In this document: one piece after another, positions 42,382 through 53,330 of the stretch | Position numbering within the stretch: position 1 is the stretch's first letter | How the letters are laid out: each line of letters starts with the position of its first letter | Notes under the pieces: generated by a model | Database searches by the model: none | Told to the model about the DNA's origin: nothing | What the model saw: the letters and a program-made list of their open reading frames with translations, nothing else | Program-made: the position numbers and the translations under genes | Assembly (NCBI GenBank): GCA_948144175.1 | Contig: CANXME010002429.1 | Span: 124,001-188,000, forward strand | Reading direction: 5' to 3' | From: Closterium sp. NIES-65 | Taxonomy: Eukaryota > Streptophyta > Zygnematophyceae > Desmidiales > Closteriaceae | DNA length: 64,000 bases

Positions 42382-42791
42382 GAGGAGGAGGAGGAGGAGA
42401 CGGAGAAGGAGGAGAAGAAGGCTGATCGGAAGGTATGTGTTGAGAATTCTAAAGAAATGCCAGCTTTCGCTGCTATGGGCTCATTCTTTGCGCCTGTGCT
42501 GTGGGCTGTGAGTCCTGAGGAGGTTTTGCAGCAGCAGCAGGAGGAGAAGGCGGAACAGAAGGCATCGTTACAGCAGGAAGGGATAGCTAATCGGAAGGTA
42601 TCTGCTGAGAATCCCAAATTAACGGCAGCTGCCGCTGCTGTGCACTCATTCTTTGCGCCTGTGCTGTGGGCTGTGGGTCCTGAAGAGGTTTTGCTACAGC
42701 AGGAGGAGAAGGCAGAGCAGAAGTCACTGCAGCAGCGACAGCAGCAGCAGCAGCAGCAGGAGAAGGCAGAGCAAAATTCGCTGCAGCAGCG

Positions 42792-42824
<33 letters not shown>

Positions 42825-44967
42825 AGAGGGCCAGCAGAAGCATAGCCGGCAGCAGCAGAAGCAGCAGCAGCAGCAACAACAGGAGCAGACAGGCAGTAGC
42901 GGGATTGGTGAAACTGGTAGTTCTGCCTTTGTGATGAAAACTGTGTTTGGGTTCAGTGGCGGTTATGCTGGTCTTAATGGTGGAGTGGAACCAGCAGGGA
43001 AAGAGGCAGAAGACATTCACCGCACCATGCTGGCTCTTGAAATGAGTCAGGTTGATACAACAGAACGCTCAGGTGAAAGTTCAGGTGAACGTGCAGGGAG
43101 ACCAGCGAAAGCACCGAAGGGCATGGGTGGAGTAAGTAGTCAATCTGGGAAGAAATTTAGTCACCACCTCAATCAATGCAACACAGGCAGCAGAGTGGAT
43201 CGTAAAGCAGTGAAGGGTCAAAAGAACGGCAATGGGATCAAATCGGATCTTATCCCGGATTGGTGGCGAGATGCCTGGAGCGAGTTGGCCTTGCAGCTGA
43301 CACAGCGGTTGGTTACAGGCTCGACTGCAGGCTCGGGTGCAGGCGCGGGCAGTGGCCAAGCTGGAGTGGCTGGTTCGGGAGGCGCTTCGGTGAAGGACAC
43401 ACGGGTCGCTGTGATGGGTAAGTGGGCTGGGATGATGTGGGTTGCAGTGGGATGCAGTTGGAAGGGGCTGGGGCTACTTGGATTGGGTAGGATGGCATGG
43501 CTATGAGACTAGTTGGTCTTTGAAAATCTTCATAGATCGGGTTTTGAGTCAACCCAAAACAAAACAAATTGGATTCGAACCACAGCAAGCGGAAAACACG
43601 ACCCATGGATCGGTTTATTAGAGGTGTTGACGTAATCTATACTCATCTGATTGTGTTTCTTTGCAATGGCGTGCAATTTCAATCTCAGGTGCTTTGGAGC
43701 AGTTCAACTCGCAGGGGCACATCCCGGCAGATGCTCTCATTCAGGTGTGGTGCACCGCACCTGACCACATTGCTCCGCACCACATTGCACTGCACCACAC
43801 CGCACCACACTAGGCCTGTTTGACACGTTCTGCATCTCTCATGCAGAAGAGACGCACAATCACACTTCAGCAGCATGGATACATCTCCGTCAACTCACAT
43901 CCACCCTTCAAACCCATCCCTATCCACCCATCAACTTTTCAAACCCATCCTCATCCACCTTTGTTGTCAATCCGTCAGATCTGGGCAGCGTGGCGAGCAT
44001 CTGGTGACACGTGGCACACTCAGAGGGACTCTGTGCGGCTGATAGTGTTCAACGCCGCCGTCCAGCTGGCACTGGACGAATGCATTGGGTAGGGGAAACA
44101 AATAAGGAGGGATGGGGTGATGGGATGGCGTGAAAGGGATGGGTTGATTGAGATTGTTGGGATGGGGTGATGGGATGGGGTGAGAGGGATGGGGGGAGAT
44201 GGGTTTGGCTGAGAGTGATGGGGAAAAGAGATCACCGCGTTTCCCATTCCCATTCCCCAACCCCCTTACCCCATCCCACTTACTGTCAACAATACTTCCA
44301 ACCCTCCATGCAGCTCGCAACACCCATCCAGCCTCCCCACCTCGGGCCCATCATTCTTAGTGGCTATGGCTGAAACGGTGAGCCTGGCCCCGCCTGCAGC
44401 TCTGGCAGCAGCTGCGGGTCTCACAGGCTCCCTATCCCGAGGTGACTTTTGAGTCGACTCGCCTGGCCCCGCCTGCAGCTCTGGCAGCAGCTGCGGGTCT
44501 CACAGTCTCCCTATCCCCCTCTGCGCCCCGCCCCTATACACACAGCTCCCACCAGCCGCCCAAACTCCCCACCTCGGGCCCATCATTCATAGTGGCCATG
44601 GCAGAAGCTGTGAGCCTGGCCCCTCCTGCGGCCCTGGCAGCAGCGCTGCGAGGGGTGGCCAGCAGAGTGGCAGCAGAGCTTGTGGCATGCAATGTGAGTG
44701 CCTTGTGTTGTCTGCTGTGTGCTCCCTTGTGAGTCTACTCAAACGCCATGGCAGCAGCGGTGTGCCTCACATCCCCATCAGCTTTGGCAGCAGCGCTGCG
44801 AGCAGAGTGGCAGCAGAGCTCGTGGCATGCAATGTGAGTGCAGGTGTGCACGTTTATGATCATGTGTGATTGGTAATCAGAGCAGTGGCTGGTAAAACAG
44901 GCTGCTTTTTGTTAGGCGCCTCAAGAATAGGCTGCCTAGCCATCATTGGCAATTTCGACCCTTCCAC

Positions 44968-45002
<35 letters not shown>

Positions 45003-45462
45003 CCAATGCATTTCGCTCTCTTTGTTTTTTTAAGCAGGAGCTGTTAGAAGAGAGTATGAGAGGCAAAGCGGAGGTGAAACTGCAGCAGATTTCGAAGCTT
45101 CTCTCTGAGTTCACTCCTGCTTTAGTCGCGGTGCGTGCCCTTTGCTTCTTATCCTTTGCTTCTACCACATGTTATGCACTTGTACGCAAAGAATGGGTTT
45201 CTGGATGTGCATGCGCATGCATGCACATCTTTCCACATCCATCCATTCATGATATGCATGAATATGCGTCTGCTTAACTCCTCTGTGCCCTGGTTCCATA
45301 TGATCCCTTTTCTGCCATCACTGTCAGCCGGAACTGGCATCCTCAGCCAACCTTTTACGTGAGATGCTGTCACAGCGAGAGCGGGAGGAGCTGGCTTGGA
45401 TGTACGAGAGGGCTGCCGGTCCCAAGCATGCCGCACTCGTGAAAAGAGTACTTGGGCTTTGA
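40561..45462 (+). CDS. paralogue 2 of the unrecognised protein family
   Basis: ATG at 40561. Exons: 40561-41624, 42006-43417, 43689-43744, 43979-44088, 44546-44693, 45038-45130, 45328-45462; 3018 bases, 1005 aa, all phases agree. The N-terminus is unlike paralogue 1, apart from the basic DYVERIGDYMERI segment and RVLTTQIAALPARLHQ. A hydrophobic helix (LRLALLLSSSLLLLCLLL) follows. Exon 2 has three copies of SFFAPVLWAVSPEEVLQQQ separated by Gln-rich tracts. The C-terminal half has IKSDLIPDWWRDAWSELALQ, ALEQFNSQGHIPADALIQ, IWAAWRASGDTWHTQRDSVR, GPSFIVAMAEAV and ELAWMYERAAGPKHAALV. A plastid or membrane location is inferred from the N-terminus and helix. Function unknown. Confidence 0.75.
42160..42720 (+). 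repeat. threefold in-frame duplication inside paralogue 2 exon 2
   Basis: ~80-base segment (TCATTCTTTGCGCCTGTGCT and flanks) at about 42171, 42455 and 42628. The joins before copies 2 and 3 hold decayed palindromes (TGAGAATTCTAAA at 42441, TGAGAATCCCAAA at 42606), related to TTTTGAG-AATT-CTCAAAA, and are translated in frame. Confidence 0.85.
44314..44843 (+). repeat. extra copies of paralogue 2 exon 5
   Basis: Partial copies at 44314-44430 and 44461-44512 precede, and one at 44749-44843 follows, the complete exon 44546-44693. Joins contain GAGTCGACTC (44451-44460) and TGAGTCTACTCA (44730-44741). Confidence 0.85.
44969..45002 (+). repeat. 34-base poly-T
   Basis: Uninterrupted T run 35 bases before the exon 6 acceptor (45037/45038) of paralogue 2; could act as polypyrimidine tract. 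Confidence 0.95.
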
Positions 45463-45546
45463 TATTTTGGTACAGGGCTTCTAGACGATACGGTAATATT
45501 TCTGGAGGGATTTCTTGGATATAAGGTAAAGGTTAGGGTACCCTTG

Positions 45547-45629
45547 GGATTGAGTGGGCCTGCCTGGACGTATGAGAGGGCCGCTGGTCCCACGCATGCA
45601 GCAGTCCTGAAGAAAGTGCTTGGGCTTTA
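45547..45629 (+). repeat. second copy of the paralogue 2 terminal exon
   Basis: After the stop at 45462 the bases encoding AWMYERAAGP and HAA..VLGL plus a stop recur (TTTAA-type end at ~45629). It is a partial tandem copy of the last exon. Confidence 0.8.
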
Positions 45630-46211
45630 ATTAAGTTTATGCCACTAATATGACTCAAGTGATGATGCCTCTGGCCATGTGCGTGTGAAGGGACTTCTTG
45701 TGTGTTCATTGGAGCCTCCAGTCCAATAAATTATTCCACACATTTTTGGAATACACTGGCTGAGTCTGAGGTTGCACTTTGATATTCGGGGATTCGATTG
45801 GCTGTTCTTACTAGTTACAGGTCAGAAAAGAATTGTGAGACAGTGAGAAGCTCCAGTACGGTAGGTGAATCCTGCCTTGGCCGTGAGAATATTCATGGAA
45901 TCCCTGTATCATTTCATCACACAATAAAATTACAGACTGCATGCCTGACTAGCAACATCACACCAGCAAGACTTCCTACAGCTGTCTCTGCAATCCTAAC
46001 TCCTGATACTGCCTCGTATCATTACTACTTGCGATTTTCCATGCTTCACTTGCTGAAGAAATCTTTAATGCCCGAAAAAACAGTCCTGCAGGAGGGAGTT
46101 GAAAAGATCAACAGACAATCAAGGGAGGGCCCGGAGTGGGTGGGAGAAGAGAAAAAACAAACGCAAAAAAACAGCGATGAGCTGTAGCGCAAAAGACAAC
46201 CAGAGAAAGGC

Positions 46212-46415
46212 AAATGACACGCTTACTAGGAACTAAGGGGTTAACCGAAAGCGTCCCTTCAACCATGCCCAAGCTGTTCTTGCCCCTGCTGCTGGAGATA
46301 AAAGTGTTGTTTTGAGACGTCTCAAATGACACGCTTACTAGGAGCTAAGGGGTTAACCGAAAGCGACCCTTCAACCATGCCCAAGCTGCTCGTGCCGCTG
46401 CTGCTGCAACAGCCA
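46212..46415. repeat. tandem duplication of the DnaJ gene 3' end with a palindromic junction
   Basis: ~100-base copies begin at 46212 and 46324 (AAATGACACGCTTACTAGGA). Between them is a perfect 16-base palindrome TTTGAG-ACGT-CTCAAA at 46311-46326. The right copy includes the last codons and stop of the DnaJ model (exon 11). Confidence 0.92.
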
Positions 46416-49400
46416 TGGCCAGAGCTAAGACTGCAGCCAGCACTGCTGCATTCGCCACATGGCGCCATGTGATTGGCGTTGCAGGGGAAATGAACGGCTG
46501 GATGGTCTCCTCTGTGAATCTCCTGGCTTCAGATTGGATGGTTTGGATCACCCGTTTGGGCCCACTGCAGGATCAACCAGAGCAACCAATGAGCACGAGC
46601 CAGGCGTGTGCAGGCAAGGGGCCTAAAACCCTGGCTCACTAATCCCCTGCCTGTCTTAACAGCAAGCGGTTGTGTGATCATCAGGTGCTGATGACAGAAC
46701 TGGCAGGCAGGCAGGTAGGAGTAGGACTTGGTCAGGTTCAAGTCTGCCTGCCTGCCTGTGGCTTGCATGCGAGTGTCGCTCCTACAGGCTCTCGAAAAGA
46801 GCCTGGTAGAATCGCGCTGAGCCTGGTCATGGGGCTGAAAGGCATCACCAAGGGTAGATGTCTAAACTCGAGGGCAACCCGTCTAACCCTTGCAAGGGCA
46901 GTGCAATGGGGAGAGGGGTAGAGGGGCGGAGGGGCTTACTTGACGGTGTCGACGATGCCCTCTCCATCCACTCCTGAGCTGGAGGATGAACCCCGTGGCC
47001 CTGAGGAGGGGCGGAGAGGGGGAAAGAGAGAGTGAGGAGAGAGTGGGAAGGGGAGCCTAACTTGACAGTGTCGACAATGCCCACCCCATCCACGCCCGAG
47101 CTGGAGGATGAAAACCGCGGCCCTGGAGAGGTTGGGAGAGGGGGGAGGGAGGGAGAGAGAGAGAAGGGGAAGAGAGGGGAGAGAGAGGGGAGAGAGGAGA
47201 GCAACTGAGGGAGCATTAGCAACCCCGATGCGAGGAATTCTCGACATACACGCACACACAGACATAGACACTATGCACAGCCACACGCATGCATGCATGC
47301 ACGCACACACACAAGCAAGCGGGCCAACCAGGCAAGCAGTGGGAACTCACTTGCTCCCTCCACAGTGATGCCCGTGCGCGTCTTGCCCGTCTTGTGAATG
47401 GACGCCAGCTCCTCCACCAGATCCCGCTCCGTGGGGCTGCTCAAACAACAATGCCACAAGGCACCAGGCAGACAGGGTGGGTGGCAGGGTGAGGGGCAGG
47501 GTGAGGGGCAGAGTGAGGGGCAGGGTGAGGGTCAGGGTGCGATGCAGGTTTTGATGCTGCGGAAAAAAAGGTTGGAAGCGGCAGGCTATCGAAGGGCGTC
47601 AAAATGGAAGGCAGATGTGAAAAACGTCCATAGCGCCCTTCAAACCCTCTACCTCACAAAACAAGGGGACCTTCTACCCCTATAATGAGTGGCCGACCCG
47701 TTATAAGCACCTGACTCGTTTGGGGATGGAGACGTTGACTTGAAAGAAGTGGTCCCCGCGAATGTTGCTCTTGCCCACCTTGGGCACGCCCTTGCGCTCC
47801 AATACCAGCGTGTCCCCTGGCTGGGTTCCTGCCGGCACTCTCAGCTCTGCTGCACCGTCAACCGTAGCCACCTGAAGGGGTGAAGTGGGATGTGGTAGTA
47901 GTGCAAAGATCAAGAAGGTGAGAGAGAGATCGTGGCAGCAGTGGCAGCAGCAGCACCTTAGGCACGACCTTACACTCCAATACCAGCGTGTCCCCTGGCT
48001 GGGTTCCTCCTTTCACTCTCAGCTCCGCTGCCCCGTCCACTGTGGCCACCTGCAGTGACACAGGAGAAGATTGGGTAATAGTATGAGTTGAGAGAGGGAG
48101 CAGCAGCTGTGAAAGCACCACCGTGGGCACACCCTTGCAGTCCAATACCAGCGTGTCCCCTGGCTGGGTTCCTCCTGGCACACTCAGCTCCGCTGCCCCG
48201 TCCACTGTCGCGACCAGTGGAGAAAGAGATACGTGGGATGGTGGGAGTGGGGGAATTAGTGGGGGAATTATGGCAGCAGTGGCAGCAGCAGCAGCAGCAC
48301 CCACCTTGGTCAAAGCATCCAACTGTTCAGGACACCTACCCTGGCGACAGTCCCAAGGATGGCGCCACTGTAGTCGATGCTGACGTTGAAGTAGAGGTTG
48401 ATGCCGTCCCTGCGAATGCCACCTGCTGCTGCATCCCTCAATGCCGAGACACCACCCGTACAAGCCTCATTCCCAGCCCACCCTGCCGACAGCATCCACC
48501 TTGGCCAGAGTGCCCAGAATAGCGTCAGTGTAGTCGATGCTGACGTTGGAGTAGAGGTTGATGCCGTCCCTGCGAATGCCACCTGCTGCTGCTGCAAGAC
48601 TCAATGACCAGACACCACTTGTACAAGCCCCAACCTTTGAAACTACACCCACCTTGGCCACCGTGCCCAGAATGGCGTCAGTGTAGTCGATAGAGACGTT
48701 GGAGTAGAGGTTGATGCCGTCCCTGCGAATACCCATCGTCTCCTTCACCTTCACAAACACGTACAGGTCGCCCCGCTTGCCCCTGGGGAGTGGTGGTGAG
48801 ACGCGGGGGAGAAGAGAAGAAGGATGAGACCAGGAAAGGAAAGGGAACTTGCTCTCCCCTCTTTCACAAGCATGTGGAGAAAAGCCACCCCACCCGCCCC
48901 AGATACATCGATCACTCACCCCTGCCTTGCATGGTGTTGGTGTCGTTATGCTGCTGGTGCTGCTGCTGGTAGTGCTGGCAGTTCTGGTGGCGCAGGTGGT
49001 GCTAATCTTGATTGTGCCGAATCCTGATTGTGGCAGCAGTGCAAACACTGAACACTCTATCCACTCACTCACCCGCACATGCCAGCGTCGCCCTCCCCTT
49101 TGACGTGCAGCACCGTCCCCGAGTCCACCCCTGCCAGCACGTTGATCACAACTGGCTTGCAAGGTGCTAGTGCTGCTGGTAGCAAAGGTGGCGCGAGTGC
49201 GCTGGTAGTATGGTGCAGGTGCTGGTGTGGTGATGGTGCTGTTGCACACAAACACTGAATGGTCTATCCACTCACTCACCCGCGCATGCCAGTGTCGCCC
49301 TCTCCTTTGACGCGCAGCACTGTGCCCGAGTCCACTCCAGCAGGCACGTTGATCACCACTGGCTTGCAAGGTGCTGGTACTGGTGGTGACGGTGGTGCTG

Positions 49401-52400
49401 CTAGTTCGATGGTGGTACGGTGGTGGTGCTGCTGGTGGTGCTGGTGCAGGTAGTGGAAGTGGTGCTGGTTGCCTAAAGTGCTCGTGTGAACACTCACCCG
49501 CGCATGCCAGCATCGCCCTCCCCTTTGACGCGCAGCACTGTGCCCGAGTCCACCCCAGCAGGGACGTTGATCACCACTGGCTTGCAAGGTGCTGGTACTG
49601 GTGGTGACGGTGGTGCTGCTAGTTCGATGGTGGTATGGTGGTGGTGCTGCTGGTGGTGCTGGTTGCCTATAGTGCTCGTGTGAACACTCACCCGCGCATG
49701 CCAGCATCGCCCTCCCCTTTGACGCGCAGCACTGTGCCCGAGTCCACCCCAGCAGGGACGTTGATCACCACTGGCTTGCAAGGTGCTGGTACTGGTGGTG
49801 ACGGTGGTGCTGCTAGTTCGATGGTGGTATGGTGGTGGTGCTGCTGGTGGTGCTGGTTGCCTATAGTGCTCGTGTGAACACTCACCCGCGCATGCCAGCG
49901 TCGCCCTCCCCTTTGACGCGCAGCACTGTGCCCGAGTCCACCCCTGCAGGCACGTTGATCACCACTGGCTTGCAAGGTGCTGGTACTGGTGGTGACAGTG
50001 GTGCTGCTAGTTCGATGGTGGTATGGTGGTGGTGCTGCTGGTGGTGCTGGTTGCCTATAGTGCTCGTGTGAACACTCACCCGCGCATGCCAGCGTCGCCC
50101 TCCCCTTTGACGCGCAGCACTGTGCCCGAGTCCACCCCTGCAGGCACGTTGATCACCACTGGCTTGCGCGTCCGCACGCGCCCCTCGCCCCCACACTTGC
50201 GACAGAACTCAGATATCACCTCCCCCACTCCGGCACACGTCGAGCACGTGGACACCTGCAACCAAGGAAACAGGGGCGGGAATTCGGGGCACACAAAGTA
50301 AAGAAAAAGAATCAGGAATCAGCTTCCCAAAGTTGGGATACCTGCGTTGAACCTTTATCTTCCAACACCATCTAAACGCATTTCCACGCTCACACACCCC
50401 GTGACAACACAACCAAAACTTTCTCACCGTCTACCTGACCTGCCCATTGTTCAACATTGAACTCGGGATATTCCACACTAACTCTAAAACGCACCGAGGA
50501 GAACATCCCAAAAGCTGTCTGCGCCGTCTGCATGACCTGCCCCACGCCCCGGCACGTGGGGCACGTGCGAGGGGACGTGCCCGCCTAGGCGCCCGACCCC
50601 CCACACTCACTGCACCCGTCTAGGCGCGCCACGTTGATGGTCTCCCACTCCGCTCAACCGCATCCCACACACTCACACACCGATGACACTCACACACCCA
50701 TGACAACACGCCCCATGGGGTTTCGCCGTCTTCCTTAACCTGCCCTGTGCCCCAGAGACACCTGATCACTCCACACCATTGACACGCACCGAGGAGAACA
50801 TCCCAAAGGCCGTCTGCCTTGTCTGCATGACCTGCCCCATGCCCCGACACGTGGGGCACGTGCGGGGGGACGTGCCCGCCTTGGCGCCCGACCCCCCACA
50901 CTCGTTGCAGCCGTCCAGGTGCGCCACGTTGATGGTCTTCTCCGCGCCGAATATCACCTCGCGGAACTCCAGCGGCATCTCCATTCTGATGGGTGCGAAT
51001 GGGTAGGAGTGGGCGGGGATGGGCGGAAATGGGCGGGGATGGGCGGGGATGGTAAGGTTGGGCGAGGATGGTCAGGGATGGGCGGGAGCGGGGAGGAATG
51101 GGTGGGATGAACTCCCTTGTCCTTCGTCAGTCTCTCACTGCCTTCTCTCTCTCCGTACTTCCCTATCTAGCCACCCCACCCTGCGCCACTCACTTGACAT
51201 CGTCGCCGGGAACAGGTTGTCGCGTCCGCGGGCCAGCGCCGCCCATGCCGCCCATGCCGCCCATTCCGCCCATGCCTCCCCGCGCGGCAGCGCCCATACC
51301 CGGCCCGAATATGGACTCGAACAGGTCGAACGGGTTCGACTGCACGGCCACAGGCAGAGGTAGAGTCAGAGCAGACAGAAGAAAGCTCATGAGTAAAGAT
51401 TTCTTAAAAGGCCGTCGCGTTCCGCCCACGTCGCCTGCCTTCCCTCGCAGCAGCGCCCATATCCGACTCAGATATGAATATGAACAGGTCGACAGGGTTC
51501 GACTACACGGCCACACGTGTCGACAACGGTGCGCCAGATGGGTGCGTCTGGATGTTAGACGAGTTTCACTGATTGGCTTAGTGCTTGTCCTGCACGCTAA
51601 TGGGCGCTATACTGTGTGTACAGTAAATTTCGAGGAAAAAAACTTAAATCATGCGTTCGTTCCGTTCCGTGAGCGCATACTGACTAAGCGTTGGTTTACA
51701 GCGAATTTCTCTCAACTCAAACGCCAATGCATCCCATACTCACCGTGTAAGCTCCCGCTCCTCCCATGCCACCAGACCCAGACACGCCCGCCTCCCCAAA
51801 GCGGTCGTATAGTGGCCGCTTCTCATCGTCCGAAAGAACCTGGCAAAGGGAGAGAATGATCACACCAAGGGGAAATGGCAGGAAGTGTGGTTGACGATAT
51901 ATCGATGCATGCGTGAAGAAATGCTTCTGCGGTTCACAGAAGCGGTCATACAACGGCCGCTTCTCATCATCCGAAAAGAACGTGGGCCGAGGGAGAATGA
52001 TCACACGAGGCTGAACGATCACTAGAGACATGGTTGAGGGCATTACGGTGCATGTGGTTACCTCGTACGCGGTACTGATCTCCTTGAACTTGTCCTCCGC
52101 TCCGGGGTCCTTGTTCACGTCCGGGTGGAACTGCATGTATTTCAAGAGAAAAGAACACGAAGGGAAAGGACTGGTGTAGTGAAGCCAAAATTGACAGACT
52201 CCTTAGAATTTGGAAAAAAAAAGTGTGGCAACGACTTTGACAGACGCAAGGTCCTGCCAAGAAAATGCACTTCACAGCAACAGAAGAAATGAGGATCGTC
52301 ACCTGCCGAGCGAGTCGTCGGTACGCGCTCTTGATGTCTTGCTTCGACGCGTTCTTGGCAACTCCCAGCGTGGTGTAATAATCTGCTGCTGCCCTGACCG

Positions 52401-52638
52401 TTAGTCTAGCACCTCGTGATCCCGAGCCGCGCGAACTCGGTACTCTACATCTGAGCAGCGCCGTTTGTCCTGGTCTGAAAAACTCATCTCTAGACGAAAA
52501 TGCGAAGCTGGATGGCGTGAAGGACGAGTTTCTGGTTCCGGTGGACGACTGGAGCTGGCCGGTAGCTGCTAGCCTGACTGACGCTGACGGAATCTGACAA
52601 GCAGCCATGGTTGCTCCTTGGCACAACCCCAACGACAT
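46345..52638 (-). CDS. plastid-type DnaJ (class A, HSP40) co-chaperone, eleven exons
   Basis: Exons: 52303-52638, 52062-52130, 51744-51839, 51194-51339, 50790-50985, 50080-50255, 48653-48782, 47711-47871, 47351-47436, 46940-47000, 46345-46564; 1677 bases, 558 aa, phases agree. Residues 1-80, Ser/Arg-rich, look like a plastid transit peptide. The J domain ([20 protein letters not shown]) has HPD at 114-116 across the first splice. A Gly/Met-rich linker, four CxxCxGxG zinc motifs (exons 5 and 6) and the C-terminal substrate-binding domains ([24 protein letters not shown]) follow. Class A DnaJs bind unfolded protein and stimulate Hsp70. Exon 11 adds a hydrophobic helix ([18 protein letters not shown]). 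If intron 10 is retained, a TAA inside its donor ends the protein at 486 aa. Confidence 0.88.
47058..47122 (-). repeat. extra copy of DnaJ exon 10
   Basis: Encodes [17 protein letters not shown] like exon 10 (46940-47000), but its donor is weakened (GTTAGG instead of GTAAGC). Confidence 0.85.
47955..48600 (-). repeat. extra copies of DnaJ exons 7 and 8
   Basis: Exon 8 start ([20 protein letters not shown]) recurs at about 47955-48052 and 48125-48212. Exon 7 end ([18 protein letters not shown]) recurs at about 48335-48430 and 48505-48600. Several copies keep AG or GT borders. The four copies lie in intron 7. Confidence 0.9.
49070..50255 (-). repeat. sixfold array of DnaJ exon 6 end
   Basis: True exon 6 is 50080-50255. 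Its last ~83 bases ([20 protein letters not shown]..) and the donor GTGAGT recur with borders near 49882, 49688, 49494, 49276 and 49073. The first three steps are exactly 194 bases and nearly identical; the outer two are longer and more diverged. Copies are joined by TGGTGGTGCTGG-rich spacers. Confidence 0.95.
50497..50645 (-). repeat. decayed copy of DnaJ exon 5
   Basis: Resembles 50775-50930 (ACATCCCAAA..GTCTGC, GCACGTGGGGCACGTGCG), without an open frame. Confidence 0.8.
51448..51985 (-). repeat. decayed copies of DnaJ exon 4 start (51448-51520) and exon 3 start (51925-51985)
   Basis: The first repeats CAGCGCCCATA..GAACAGGTCGA; the second encodes [12 protein letters not shown] with an altered continuation. 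Each lies in the intron upstream of the genuine exon. Confidence 0.8.
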
Positions 52639-53330
52639 CGCCTTCTACTGGTGCTTGCACGAATCCAACTGATCAGAAATACCGACAATGGACAACGAGA
52701 TTTGCAACAGACTAATACGAAATCACGAAGCCACTAGCTAGAGATGCTGAGTTGTTCAAGCAAGATGCCTTCAAGGATGAATGTGGGAAATATAGATAAT
52801 GCGCGATCCTGTGTGAGAAACCAGAGGATTCAGGAGTTTCCCGTGGAGTGCGAAGGAGGCAATCTCGAGGCTGGCTGATCCTGCGAATTTCGCGAAAGCT
52901 TTTTAGTTGGTCGATATTCGAACTCTCGCGAGGAATCGGGACTGGCTGACGCAGCAGGCATATTGGCGGGAATATGGACACTGACGCAATTGCGTTCGCC
53001 AAAAGCAAGGCCTTGCTGGCTCACACGTGGCAAGCCAGAGACCTTGCACGTGGAACCTGAAACATCATAAGGGACAGTAGTGTAAGCGGTATAATCATTA
53101 TTTGACTAACCTCAACACGGTCACAACCATAAATAGAATCAAACTTGACGATTGTGCGACCTTACAGCAACTATAGCAAACCATTTCCTAAAATTACAAA
53201 ATTACAATGTTTAATATGGGCTTGAAATTTACTGACGGGGCATGGGCTTGAAATTTACTGACGGGGCATGGGCTACCAGCATTACATTGCACAAGTACCT
53301 ACACAGACTAAAGTCAGCCCACATACGATC
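52639..53330. other. intergenic between DnaJ and cupin genes
   Basis: DnaJ promoter side. 53218-53272 is a 26-base direct repeat (GGGCTTGAAATTTACTGACG and six more bases, twice). No gene seen. Confidence 0.6.

Noticed and set aside
46936..46938. TAA as the only end of the DnaJ protein
   Set aside because: It lies within a strong GTAAGC donor, and a phase-compatible exon with a stop follows at 46345-46564, so the spliced form was preferred; the short form is kept as an alternative.
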